This document shows, one piece after another, positions 46,808 through 57,830 of a stretch of 64,000 nucleotides of DNA. The position numbers were made by a program, and so were the translations under genes. Position 1 is the first letter of the stretch. Each line of letters begins with the position of its first letter. The notes beneath the pieces are model-generated. The model worked only from the letters and a program-made list of their open reading frames with translations, made no database searches and was not told where the DNA came from. The DNA is taken from positions 3,461,160 through 3,525,159 of the forward strand of contig NW_025336114.1 of the NCBI RefSeq assembly GCF_004798865.1. The letters are read 5' to 3'. Source of the DNA: Varanus komodoensis (taxonomy: Eukaryota > Chordata > Lepidosauria > Squamata > Varanidae).

Positions 46808-49206
46808 ATGGTGCAGCGAGCGGCGTTTCGTAAATGTGCTGAGTGTGGGTCTAAAATATCCCCTGTGGACCCACACGATCTGTGTCTCCTTTGCCTAGGC
46901 GAGGGGCACAGAATGGATAAATGTGGCCAGTGCCAGGCCTTTACTAAGGCCCATAAGAACTGGGAAAACCACCTGCAAAAGTTACTTTGGGACCAGGCCC
47001 TTATGCAGTCTGACCAGCTAGCTGCAAAACCTGGCTCTGCCTTGGCCGCGCCCTTACAGCGCCCTGCCTCTGCCTCGGCTGCGCCCCCACCGCGCCCCTT
47101 GGACGATGGTGCTTCAGCAACAGGGGCTCAACAACTTCCTTCTCCTCCTCGTAAACAAAGGGAGAAGTGAAAACATGGCAGCTCAGATAAGTCCTCCAGC
47201 CACAAAAAGGCTAAAAAGGACGAGGCAGAAAAGACGGCCCACAAGGCGAAAAAACCTGATCACACTAAACATTGCAACATGAGTTTGTCAGTGCCCTTGG
47301 TCCTGGTGGCTGTAACGGTACTGACCCCATCGGGACCGACCCTGCAATCTGCCATGCAGGTTACTCCGCCTGGGTCTCCTAGATGGGTCTTGTGTTTGGA
47401 AAGTGCATCCCCCGAATGACCTGAGGCACTATTGTGCAAGTCGATTTCAGACGGAGAAATCCATGATTCTCCACTGAGAGTTTGCTCGCCCACGCCAATG
47501 CCGCTGTCTAGACCAACTGCCGAATCTCTTGCCTCTCCACCACGGTTGATCAACACATGGAGGAATGGGACCAACCCTATTATGGCAGCTACCACACGGG
47601 TTGGGAGGATTACCATTCCTTTGGATTCTACCCGTCGGCACCGGGCCATACATCACCTCTGGTCCCGAGAGAGGTCCCGTCTACATCTAGACGTGTGGAG
47701 AGGGGACACGCCACATCGCCGGGGAATTCTTCATCTAGCTACGAGACCCGACTCGACGAGTCAGAGGCAGATTCCACTTCTCCAGATGTAGCAATCACTT
47801 CACAAGGTCCAGCTTCCCCAGAGGAGCCCCACATCACCTTTGGGGAATCAATGTCGAGACTTGTTCGGTCACTAGAGATCAAAGCGCAACATCGGGTCGA
47901 TCCTAGCACCAACAAGTTTTATGCTATCGTAAGGGGCGAACAGTCAGCTGCCTTTGTTCTGCCTCTAATAACCCTCTGACAGGTGATGATTCAACCCTGG
48001 GACCTGCCGGCCCAGCCACAGCCCATGTCATGACACAATGAGGCGATGTACCAAGTTTGGGAGCAGGATATACCATTCCTCCTGCACCATCCAAAACTGA
48101 ACTTGGTAGTAGTTGCGTCGTCCCAGGGCAGAGAATCAAGGGGTCACACAGCTTCTCGAGATAAGGAAGGCATAAAAATTGATATGCTGGCATGCCGAGT
48201 CTATGTGGCCTCTGGACTCGGCCTCTGTATCTCCAACTATGAGGCTACGCTTGCCAGATATCAGTATTTTATTATGCAAAAGCTGGACAACATCGCCACT
48301 TCCCGGTCAGATCAACAAAAAGACTTGGCTAAAGTCCTCGTCAAAGAAGCCATGCAGGTCGCCATCCAGCAGCTATCGACGTCCACCAGCTATCAGGCTC
48401 TGGTCGGTCCCATCTCTCTCCACCGGCATGCATGGCTCCGGAGTTGTAATTTCCCAGAGGAGATGAAGTGGCACATTGAAGAGATGCCATTTGATGGCTC
48501 TGGACTATTCCACGCCAGGACCGACCATAAATAATAATAATAATAATTATTATTATTATTATTAGAACATTTCTATGTTGCCCCTTGCCGAAGCCTCGGG
48601 GCAGCTTACAACACAATACAATACAATACAATACAAAAATGACAATATAAAATTAAAATTAATAATATAAAATAAATAAAAAATATAAACGATATAAAAG
48701 GAGTTAGAAAAGTTAGAAAAGAAAAGAAGCCGCCCTGGCCAGATAAATAAGTAAATATTGTTAACAATTAAAATGACGTTTAAATAAAAAGGTCTTCACC
48801 TGGCGCCGAAAAACAAATAACGATGGCTCCAGGCGGACCTCTCTGGGGAGCACATTCCATAGATTGGGCGCCACCACAGAGAAAGCCTTCCTCCAAGTAC
48901 CTATCCTCCTAATTTCTTTCATGGAGGGTTCCCGGAGAAGGGCCTCTCCCGCAGATCTCAAGGGACGGTCGGGCATATATGGATGTAAGCGCTCCTTGAA
49001 GTCTATCCATGAGTCCTGGATGCCAGCTTGGAGAATGGAACTTCCGACCCAGCCGAGACGTAAGTAGTCCTGGTCTCGCCCGTCTTACCGCCAGCAGTTC
49101 CCAGCTAGGCAGCAATATCAACAGCGCCAGCAGCGTTGGAAACAACAGCCGCAGCAGCAATTCCAGCAGAGCCGTCGCCGCTTTGATTCCGACAAGCGTC
49201 AGTGCT
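46808..49206 (+). other. DIRS B gag-like region (fossil), split by an L2 insertion
   Basis: The Cys/His-rich start (CAECGSKI, LCLLCLGEGHRMDKCGQC) and the Gln/Ser-rich end near 49080-49200 correspond to copy A. An L2 insertion lies inside. Broken fossil. Confidence 0.8.
48534..48995 (-). mobile_element. L2-type LINE 3' part inserted in DIRS B (reverse)
   Basis: The left end is (ATA)n/(TTA)n microsatellite, then 'gaagcctcggggcagcttac'. The minus strand encodes KAFSVVAPNLWNVLPREVRL and VKTFLFKRHFNC, the C-terminus of an L2 RT. DIRS sequence resumes at 'tgaagtctatccatgag'. No target duplication was evident. Confidence 0.85.
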
Positions 49207-49405
49207 GACGGGCCGGGCAAACCTCTCCTCTACTCCAATACCCACCCTTCCCTCTCCCGTTTGGGGATCGGCTGCAGAGCCGACTCCCCATTTGGGAGTC
49301 CACCACATCTGATCGGTGGGTTTTATCCATCATCCAGCTTGGATACAGAATAGAATTTGACATCGTTCCTCTGTCTAGCCCGATTCGATTTACACCACGC
49401 TTGCC

Positions 49406-49409
49406 GGTG
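49406..49409 (+). repeat. Target-site duplication of the LTR, left copy
   Basis: GGTG, repeated at 49977-49980. The duplication can be read as five bases (GGTGT) if the boundary is shifted by one. Confidence 0.65.
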
Positions 49410-49976
49410 TGTCATGCATGAAGCCCCGACTGAAACAGTATGAATGAGGAGACCTTGCACTTGACACCCAGTGCCCAAGAGTTGACCCCACAACCCAACG
49501 CAGGGACAGCTGAGCCAGCTGCTGCGTCTTCCTCTGACTCCCAGCACGTTGAGCAAACGCCTGGACCCTTATCAGAGACAGAGAGTCATGAGAAAAAGGA
49601 AGCTGCAAGTTCTACTCAGAAGGAAGCAGAGCAAACTGCCTCTTCCCCCTCGGATGCTGATCTTCCTGAGCTGGAAACAGAAGACACAATAGGTGTCGTG
49701 GATTTCTCAAAAGCCAAAAACAGATGTATTTTACGCAGATATAAACAGTGGCAAAGTTTATTACGTAAGAGGGAGGAAAGGCGTGACTTGGGAGAATGAT
49801 CCCACATGGGCTTAGGAAGAGAAGCCATTAGAGAGTAACATCTGCTTAGCTAGGACTGCTATTAGGGAACTTATCTATAGAGTTGTAAATCTTGTAGACA
49901 ATTAGCATTAAAGGACTTTAGTTTTATTGCTCTGGAATGTGTGGATTGTTTACATACCGGGCTGCACTCCACGACA
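49410..49976 (+). mobile_element. Probable solo LTR nested in DIRS B
   Basis: A 567-bp insert that starts TGTCATGC and ends CACGACA, so it has TGTC...GACA ends. A GGTG duplication flanks it, and removing it restores the DIRS B sequence relative to copy A. It has an ATTAAA-type signal near 49906 in its right half. No internal retroviral genes are beside it, so it is a solo LTR fossil left by recombination; its superfamily cannot be assigned. An open reading frame of 119 codons lies in its left half. Confidence 0.72.
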
Positions 49977-51689
49977 GGTGTTAGTAGACAAAATTTGCCA
50001 ACTACTTCGTAAAGGAGCGATTCGACAGCTCTCTTGTTCTGAGGGACTTCATGGATTCTATTCAAGATATTTTGCAGTCCCTAAACAGGATGGTGGTCTC
50101 CGTTCAATCCTGGACTTACAAGATATTAACAGGTTTATGAAACCTAAAAAATTTTGGATGACTACCTTTCAAAATATCCTTCCGTTGCTGAGGAGAGAGG
50201 ATTGGTTTGCCTCCCTGGACTTGAGAGATGCCTACTTTCACATCTCTATTCATCCCTGTCATAGGCGTCTCTTACACTTCCCTGTTGGGTTTGACATATT
50301 TGAATTCAATGTCCTTCCATTTGGATTAGCCACTGCTCCAAGAGTCTTCACTAAATGCATGGCTCCAGTGTGTGCACACCTTCAGCTTCAGGGTATCCAA
50401 GTATATCCTTACCTAGACGACTGGTTGATAGTCTCCCAGACCCGAGAAGGTCTTCTCTCAGCCGTTGACATAACTTGTACTTTGCTGGACGATTTAGGAC
50501 TGTGTATTAATTGTAAAAAATCATCCCTTGCTCCCGCGCAGGTGATCAACTTCATTGGAACTTGTCTCAATTCCCCTTCGGTGGCCATTGTTCCTCATGC
50601 AAGACTCTGACTACGTCCTCTTCAACTATTCTTCAACAGAATGTTTCATCCACAGTGGGATTCACCCAGCAAACCAATTCGGCTCCCACTATCCATTCTA
50701 CGCACATTGGCATGGTGGACAGTATCAAACAACCTGAATATGGGTGTTCCGTTCCAACCGTCTCACCCAACCCTGACTCTTTATACTGATGTTTCATTGC
50801 TCGGGTGGGGTGCCGTATGTGCAGGACATTGAACTTAGGGCACTTGGGACCAACAGGAATTGGCCAGACATATCAACTACCTTGAACTTCTGGCGATCTT
50901 CAAAGCTCTTCGATCCTTCGAGGATACTGTTCGGCAACAAGTGGTTCAGATTACATCCGACAGCATAGTCGCTGTGTTCTATGTCAACAAGCAGGGCAGG
51001 ATGAAATTTGCCATCCTAGTTCAGCTGTCGATGAAGATTTGGGAATAGTGCATCCCAAGGGACATAAGCCTTCTGGCGGTTCATCTAGTTGGTACCAACA
51101 ACGAGGAAGCAGACATGTTGAGCAGGCAAATGTTGATGACTCATGAGTGGGAGTTAGATTGACAGGTTTGCAATCAACTTTTCCGACTTTGGGGACATCC
51201 AGACATGGACTTGTTCGCTACCCACGAGAACAGGGTATGCGAAATGTTCTGCTCCAGAGCAGGCATGGGACCAGGGTCAGCAGGAGACGCCCTCATGATC
51301 CCTTGGTCCAACATCAAATTTTATGCTTTTCCTCCGATTCCTCTCTTAACGAAAGTCGTATCGAAGATTATCCACGACGACGCCACGGGAATCTTGATCA
51401 CACCCTGGTGGCCCCGTCAGACGTGGTTTTCCGCCCTCCTCCGGCTGTCAGACAACACCTTTCTCTGCCTACCATCCATACCTCATGTAATAACACAGCA
51501 GGACGGAGCTGTCCGTCACCCGGACTTGACTTCTTTGAGCCTCATGGCTTAGTGAATTTGATGACTGTCACTACCGACTCGGTGCCAACGATGACTCAGA
51601 CGCTCGGTACTTCCCACTTACAGAACCGATACGTTGCTTCCTTCCTCGGATCCGAGAGACTTAGCCTTGGGATTGAGGATTCTTGATCT

Positions 51690-52923
51690 GGATATTCAGA
51701 GAATTCTCAAATCTGCTCTACGACCATCAACGTTGAGATCTTATGCAGCAAAGTGGCACTGATTTTCATCTTTCACTGAATTCCATCTGTTTGCTCCTGA
51801 ATCGGCTTCGATCGAGAATATACTACAGTTTCTTCTAGAGCGTCATCATTCGAGACTTAAGCCATCATCCATAAAACTACACAGCGGCAATTTCTTACTA
51901 CTGTGGTGTGGTGCAAGGTTCATTGGTCTTTTCACAACCACTTACTAGAAGATTCATCAAAGGACTACAGAATCTTCATCCTTCAATTCGCCCTGTCATG
52001 CCTACTTGGAGTATCTCAGTGGTACTTCAAGCACTTACCAGAGCTCCATTTGAACCTCTGGCAACTATTGACCTATGTCTCGTATCATGGAAGACGGCCT
52101 TTCTCGTAGCCGTTATGTCGGCTCGGAGAGCTAGTGAACTTCGTGCTCTTCAAGTAGATCCACCTTATTTGAATTTCCACAAAGAGAAGGTGGTTCTTCA
52201 AATGGATTCAACGTTTCTACCTAAAGTAGTCACTCCGTTCCTGGCGCTGTTGTTATTTGTTTTTCGGCCCTAAGACCTTTTTATTTAAAACTTATTTTAA
52301 TTGTTAATTTATTGGTCTTTATAGGATTTTAAATCTTTTAAGTCGAGATGCACCGGGTTTTAATATTTTTGTTGTATAATTGTTATATTTGTATATTTTG
52401 TTTTTGTTGTGAGCCGCCCCGAGGCTTTGTTGAGACGGGAATGGCATAAAAATGTTTTAAATAAATAAATAAATCCATATGAATCAGGAAATCGTCTTAC
52501 CTGCTTTCTTTCCATCACCATTGAACCCGATTGAAAGATCTCTGCATACCCTCTATGTGCGGCGTTGCTTAGCATTCTACAGATTGCGTACAGAGTCCTT
52601 TCGGCATTCTAACTGACTCTTCATGAAATATTTTGAACAAGGGCTCTCCTGTCACATTGCAAAGACTTTCAAAAAGGATTGTTCAAACTATTGTACTGGC
52701 TTATCAACTTGCCAGGATGGACTTACCTGTCATTCCGAGGGGTCACTCCACGAGAGCAGTAGCAGCTTCCTCTGCCTTTGCCACGGGAATCCCGATTCAA
52801 GACATCTGTAAAGCTGCAACTTGGGCTGTTCCATGCACTTTCGCCAGGCATTATCGCCGTGATGTGCATGCCAGACAGGATTGCTTCTTCGGTAGGGCAG
52901 TCCTCTCCGCCATCCTTCAATGA
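51690..52923 (+). other. DIRS B tyrosine recombinase region (fossil), split by an L2 insertion
   Basis: Recombinase blocks seen: FLVAVMSARRASELRALQVD, GHSTRAVAASSAFATG and AATWAVPCTFARHYR. An L2 3' end interrupts it at 52241-52475. Broken fossil. Confidence 0.86.
52241..52475 (+). mobile_element. L2-type LINE 3' end inserted in DIRS B
   Basis: Starts 'ctggcgctgttgttatttgt', contains 'gagatgcaccgggttttaat' and 'gagccgccccgaggctttgt', and ends in an (AAAT)n tail. Very close to the copy at 30430-30658. No clear target duplication. Confidence 0.85.
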
Positions 52924-52961
52924 CGACACTGCCCTCCTCCGAGTCTGGTAAGCTTGCTAGT

Positions 52962-53060
52962 CACCCATATGTGTGATGCACAGAGGCCACGATGAAGAAA
53001 AGCAGGTTGCTTACCTGTAACTGATGTTCTTCGAGTGGCCATCTGTGTATTCACACAACC
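52962..53060 (+). repeat. DIRS B internal complementary region
   Basis: 'acccatatgtgtgatgcaca' to 'cacgatgaagaa' is complementary to the left terminus. 'aagcaggttgcttacctgta' to 'cattcacacaac'-like sequence is complementary to the right terminus. Same layout as copy A. Confidence 0.9.
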
Positions 53061-53199
53061 CACCCGCCAGCTCCACTGGGTGTCGGTGAGTGGATTCTTT
53101 CTGTCGGTACCATGTCTGAATAGTTATGGTCTCTAATGGACTTATTGTAATATGTCTCTCTCCCGAGAGAGGGCGAACAATCGGTCTTATAAAGGCTGG

Positions 53200-53384
53200 G
53201 AAAATGGCGGACACTCCGCTCTATATATAGTATTGAGGGGGAGGGGAGCGGAGTTTTTCCTGCCAAAAACCATTAGCTTTCTAATCTTTCCGGCCTTAGG
53301 CACTGTGCAGGTGCAGCACCCATATGTGTGAATGCACAGATGGCCACTCGAAGAACATCAGTTACAGGTAAGCAACCTGCTTTT
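53200..53384 (-). repeat. DIRS B right inverted terminal repeat
   Basis: The complement repeats the left terminus, including the TATA-like block, and extends about 30 bases further out to 'gcaacctgctttt'. Confidence 0.87.
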
Positions 53385-54602
53385 ATTGCACAACTTCTCT
53401 GTGCTCTTTTTTGTTGCTTGCAATTGAATCCTAGAAAGCTTTATAGATGAAATCACTTTATCAGACCTTTAAAATTTATTTTGCCAGTTTGTAACCCTAA
53501 TTCCTTCACTACTCTTGGTTGCTCTGTTTGGATATGGATGGATATGGATATATTTGTTTGCACATTTTCCTATTTAGCTCAGGCTTTGAGATAAAAGCCA
53601 CTTTAACTGCCTTGGCCTCCTCTCCTCCTCAGCTGTATAGCTCAAAGTCACTTTAAAAAGAGAAAGAGTGCAATGGAATAAATCAAGCATTTGGCTAAAG
53701 CAGGGCTAGGAAACCTGTATCCACTATTCCGATCCTTGGAGAGAGGAAGGATACAGGGCAAGAAATCAATCACTTTGGAGTACAACTTAATTCTAAGGAA
53801 AGAACTGGGATCAAGGAATATGTAGGTGCTTTGTTAATTACACTGGTGGCTTTACAAGATATTAGAATGCAATTCCCACTAAGCCCAGTCAGCAAGGCCA
53901 ATTATCAGGGATGATGAGCATTGTAGTCCAGCAGCATCTGGAAGTGTATAGGTTCTCCAGCTCTAGGCTAAAAGTTATGCCCATCTCAAGTGAGGGTGAG
54001 GTATCAGACCTACTAGACCCCAATATTTGCAGTATTTCAAACATGAGCCATGTTTTGTTCTCGTACCCTGCAGAGCTGCCATACTTCTTCAGTTCTCCAG
54101 TAACATAGATACTCCTGAGAAGTGTTCATTGCCTCCAGCAGGAAAAACTGGCCATGATTCCTTTCTGATTTTGTGTGTCATTCCCAGGGTTTTCTGGTGC
54201 AGCCACTGAATCAAGTTAACTTCCCTGAAGGCGTCTAGCAAGTGAATAAGCTTCTAATAGTTTAAGGTCTAGCATATGGTGGTTTGGCTCAATTTATGGG
54301 GACTTCATGTTTCTAGCACACTGCAAAAGCAGGAACAGCCAGAATCTTGGCAGATACTTCCTCATGACCAACAGTGAGGAATCGCTGATAAAAGTTCCAT
54401 GTCCAGGATCCTCTGGGGGCACATTGTCTAAATGGAACGAAGCATTAGAAAGAGCAGCTTCCAGGCCCGCAATCTAGAGTGGTACTTAGTTTGAAAATAC
54501 AGAAGCATTTCTATCTTGAAGGGAAATGTAATACAGGTGTATGTGTGAGAAGTTCAGAAAGATGGTTGATAGCACAACACTTTTTGTTCTGTGTTTTGTT
54601 AG
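53385..54602 (+). other. Region upstream of SLA2 coding exon 1
   Basis: Contains one dispersed repeat (53866-53970) and no recognised exon. The SLA2 promoter and non-coding first exon could lie here or further upstream, but I cannot place them. Confidence 0.5.
53866..53970 (+). repeat. Dispersed repeat fragment
   Basis: 'gcaattcccactaagcccag', 'agcaaggccaattatcaggg', 'atgagcattgtagtccagca' and 'gcatctggaagtgtataggt' match the type seen at 38815-38910. Confidence 0.55.
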
Positions 54603-54671
54603 AAGGTCTCTGTGCTGTCTCAGAAGACTACTGTTGCCTAAAGTTAGCCCCACCAGTTAGCAGTGATTGTA

Positions 54672-54780
54672 ATGGGAAGTTTGTCCAGCAGGAGGAAGCC
54701 GATTGCTACTCCAGCAGCAGGAAGCCCACAGCCAGACACACAGAGCAGCCAAGCCCCAGGCCTTGGTGTCAGGCCTCCAG
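54672..54780 (+). CDS. SLA2: SLA2 coding exon 1 (residues 1-37, myristoylation signal)
   Basis: Encodes MGSLSSRRKPIATPAAGSPQ and a Pro/Ser/Gln-rich stretch, matching the human start MGSLPSRRK. Gly2 with Ser6 fits the N-myristoylation consensus and Arg-Arg-Lys supplies a basic membrane-binding patch. The exon starts at 54603 after the acceptor 'ctgtgttttgttag', so 54603-54671 is 5' UTR. It ends in 'ccag|gttggt', phase 1. The ATG was chosen for its match to human and the Gly2. Confidence 0.9.
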
Positions 54781-56424
54781 GTTGGTATTATCCAATGTTA
54801 AGCTTGGGAACTGAGTGAGTTGGCATCTTGGGTTAGTTCTGGCAAACAGCAAAATAACTGGCAAGCCTAGAACTTAATTTCAGGTTGCAGATATAATGCT
54901 GAATGCTATATGCCTCTGCAAAAAGAACTAGATGTCAAAACATAGGATTTTTTTGGCACCTTATTTTTGGTGGGCTGGGATTTTTTTTTTTTTTTTACTC
55001 TGCTTTACAGAGTAAAGCAGTCAAGCGAGCTCCCACTTCTGAAGTGACACAGGCAAGGTACTGGTTTACCACCTCATCGTTTGTGAAAATTGGGTCATGC
55101 AGAGTCATCCCTGTCTGTCTGCCACTAAGAATGGAAGATTCTGCTTACTGTTCTACATCACCTTTTGTCAGAATAAGAAATTAATGAACACAATAATCCT
55201 CTGCGCCATGTGTGCAAAAAGCGAGGGATCATCTATTTCTGCGAGCAAGTGTCCTAGAATCTTAGTGTCAGTTAAAGCAAACTGAACACCTGACTTCTAC
55301 GGGCAAAACCAGATCCAAACACCCACAGAGAATGGATCTTTTGGCTTAATCTGCTTCTCAAAATGGCAGTGAAACTCAATCACTTCTTGTAGCCTTCCTT
55401 TCTCCAAGGAGATCAAAACAAATAAATAACCTTGGAGGATTTTACAACTGAAATCTAAGGAAAGAACTGGGATCTAGGAGTATGCAGATCTTTGTGAACT
55501 TATTGTATCTGTAATAGATTTCATAGTTACAAAACTTCATGTAAGGATTATCCAGATGATGTGTGTGAGGTATGCAAAACTGCTTATATATGTTAGGTCA
55601 GTATTAAGACAAACAATGCTCCAAGACCATGCTTCAGTCCATTTCCTTAGCTTGTGGCTGAGGTGAGACTTTAAACAGGCAATATTCTCCCTTTTCCCCA
55701 TAGATTTGATATTAAAGAGTACGACAATCTGCCAACATGCATCCATTGCTCACACATGGCAGCCTAGTTGAATCTGGGAATATGGGGCAGAACAGAACTT
55801 CTCTTGACCCAACTCCTCCCTTCATCTCCTCTCCTTTTTCTGTATTTATATACTATAAAAGTATATTTATATACTTTTTCTATTTATATACTAGTTAGTA
55901 TATAATGTACACCTTCCTTGTGTACATAAATGATACACAAGTATTTTTTAATTTCCCATTTTCATTTTAGGACAAGCAGCCAGGCCACTAAAACCCAAAA
56001 TGTTGTCAAATCTGATAAACTTAATTAGTACAACATAAGGTTGCAAAATAAGAAACAGGCCAGCAATAGACAAAAATGACCACAACAAACAAGTGATGCA
56101 TTAAGACCACTCTTGACTATAGTGCTATGAAGGTCATAAACAGAGCCTCCTACTTTGTATGGAAAGAACTGTAATCAAGTGCATGCCACACTTTTAGGGA
56201 CTAGCTCCCATCAGTACCCTAACAACATGCTTGTCTGTTGTGACTAGTCACACCTTTCATGACAGCCATTTTAGTCTAGTTTCTCAAATTGCCAATTGCT
56301 CCAAAAGGTAGCCTATTTCTGCCAAACCTCCTGTGTTCATGACCAACTTCAAGGAAAACCCCATGTAGAATGTTTTGTAGCCATACTCCAAAGTCACACA
56401 CATACCTTTTCCCACAACTTGCAG
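54781..56424 (+). other. SLA2 intron 1
   Basis: No repeat family recognised. It has a T-run at 54981-54996 followed by a perfect short palindrome (55000-55020), and an AT-rich block near 55840-55930. Confidence 0.6.
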
Positions 56425-56521
56425 ATGCAGACACCCCTATAGCTGTCATGGTGTGTGATTTCCCTTCTGGGCATGCTGAGCCGATACTCAGGATGGGCGA
56501 GCAGTTGACCTTGCTGTCTGA
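56425..56521 (+). CDS. SLA2: SLA2 coding exon 2 (residues 37-69, SH3 first half)
   Basis: Encodes ADTPIAVMVCDFPSGHAEPI and LRMGEQLTLLSE, aligned with ATAVALGSFPAGGPAELSLR and LGEPLTIVSE of human. This is the first half of SH3 (ALYDY-like strand, RT loop). Acceptor 'cacaacttgcag', donor 'ctga|gtgagt'. Phases fit on both sides. Confidence 0.9.
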
Positions 56522-57178
56522 GTGAGTACTTGTGTCAACAGGGAAGCTGAAGGATGGGACTCTTGTGGCTCCTCTTCCACAACTGCCTTGAGGCACGCAC
56601 CAAGTCAGGGAACTACACTGAAGCCTTCAACATCTGCCCCAGGGGGTGGGAACATTTGAATTGTCAAAAGGAGGAGCTGTGTCGCTTCAAGGAGAATATT
56701 GTTTTTTATAACATTTGCATACGTTAGTATACCAGCAAATGCATATTGCAGTGATTCATTTTCTCCTTTTTGATATCTATTTATATGCGAGATTATCATT
56801 ATCGCGGAGCTATAGTACATCTCACCATTATGTGCAAGCTGTGGCCAGATGACCAGGCCTGGCTCTGTCTGCTGCTCTGGTGCCAGCTGTGGATGAGCAA
56901 GTTTTGTGGTTCTCGGTCATTAAACTAGGACAGGGCAGGGCAGTCCTTGAACAGGCTGCAAAAGAGGGCATCTCATCCCCAAAAGGAAGGCTGGTCTCAC
57001 CATCATTTGTGCTTAAGTTCCTTTGGACGTTAGCTGAAGCCCCACAGAGAGAATATTGTAATTTTTCATGGCAAAGTCCTATTGATCTATATACCAAAGG
57101 AAGATCTCCAAGAAAGTTTATATGGAAAAGGTTTTATGCTCAATTTCCTGGCTTTAAAGTTATGGTATGTTTTTGTAG
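56522..57178 (+). other. SLA2 intron 2
   Basis: Intron between the two SH3 exons. It contains an open stretch running into exon 3 from 56880, judged to be intronic. Confidence 0.6.
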
Positions 57179-57265
57179 AGATGGTGAATTGCGGAAAGTG
57201 GAGTCAGTCACAACTGGCAAACAGTGCTACATTCCCAGCAACCACATAGCTGAAATCTCTCACAG
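57179..57265 (+). CDS. SLA2: SLA2 coding exon 3 (residues 69-98, SH3 second half)
   Basis: Encodes DGELRKVESVTTGKQCYIPS and NHIAEISH, aligned with human DGDWWTVLSEVSGREYNIPS. The tandem tryptophans are Leu73-Arg74 here (ttg at 57189-57191, cgg at 57192-57194), each one base away from tgg. The YIPS strand is kept. Acceptor 'tttttgtag', donor 'cacag|gtagga'. Confidence 0.93.
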
Positions 57266-57481
57266 GTAGGAACTGTGGGGGTTTTGTTGATGGAAGAACA
57301 GCATAGATTTGGGAGGGTGCTGGATAGCAGCACAGCAGCTTTGAGAGCACATGCAAAGAGCCACCTAAGCCCATAAAGAGGACCATGACCCCCTGGAGGA
57401 ACCAACCCAACTTCCTTTCCCGCTTAAGGGCACCTTCCATGAGGTGAGGAGCACTAACTGTGGAGTACTGTTGCATTTCAG

Positions 57482-57585
57482 GTGGCTCTACAAGGGCATT
57501 GACAGAGCAAAAGCAGAGGAGCTGCTGCTGCTGCCTTCCAACTGTGAAGGCTCTTTCTTGATAAGGGAGAGTCAAACCAGGAAAG
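57482..57585 (+). CDS. SLA2: SLA2 coding exon 4 (residues 98-133, SH2 first half)
   Basis: Encodes WLYKGIDRAKAEELLLLPSN, then CEGSFLIRESQTRK. FLIRES carries Arg126, the SH2 phosphotyrosine-binding arginine. Acceptor 'ttgcatttcag', donor 'aaag|gtacc'. Confidence 0.95.
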
Positions 57586-57699
57586 GTACCAAACACCTCT
57601 GCCTTAATAGATAAGTGGGGGAACTCTAGAAATACGAGAGGATAGTTTGTGTTTTCATTTAGCACATTTTAACTGCCTGGAGTTCTGGCTATATCATCT

Positions 57700-57830
57700 T
57701 GCTACCCTGACAACTGCCCTGTAAAATACACAAGAATGTTCTCTGATATAAAGGATCTTGCCAAAGGCCACCCAGTACATTTCTAGCTTTGGTGAGATAA
57801 CTGGGAATCTGATGGTGTCACAAAGCACAC
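57700..57830 (-). repeat. Decayed SINE fragment
   Basis: 'gacaactgccctgtaaaata', 'cttgccaaaggccacccagt' and 'ggtgagataactgggaatct' resemble the reversed tRNA-type SINE body; heavily eroded. Confidence 0.45.

Larger units (their letters stand above)
49330..51550 (+). other. DIRS B reverse transcriptase-RNase H region (fossil), split by an LTR
   Basis: RT blocks KKFWMTTFQNILPLL, EDWFASLDLRD and FGLATAPRVFTKCMAP, then RNase H-like HINYLELLAIFKALRSF and ITSDSIVAVFYVNKQG. The start of the region is interrupted by the LTR at 49410-49976. Broken fossil. Confidence 0.86.
46425..53384 (+). mobile_element. DIRS-type retrotransposon, copy B, with nested insertions
   Basis: A second fossil DIRS1-like element in the same orientation as copy A and of a related but distinct subfamily, judged by translated similarity. 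Its own length is about 5.7 kb once three later insertions are discounted: an L2 piece at 48534-48995, a probable solo LTR at 49410-49976 and an L2 3' end at 52241-52475. Parts: left inverted terminus, gag-like region, RT-RNase H, tyrosine recombinase, internal complementary region, right inverted terminus. Broken, with more breaks than copy A. The nested insertions mark it as the older copy. Confidence 0.92.

Noticed and set aside
48534-48570. Triplet array as a possible CRISPR or satellite
   Set aside because: It is an (ATA)n/(TTA)n microsatellite at the 3' tail of an L2 insertion.
49440-49799. 119-codon ORF taken as a host gene
   Set aside because: It lies wholly inside an insert with LTR-like ends in DIRS B, so it belongs to that fossil rather than to a host gene.
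56880-57178. In-frame extension of SLA2 exon 3 upstream
   Set aside because: The acceptor at 57177-57178 and the phase match to exon 2 show that this is intron; the upstream codons have no similarity to SH3.
57204-57665. Reverse ORF of 153 codons
   Set aside because: Antisense of SLA2 exons 3 and 4, which have clear sense-strand homology.
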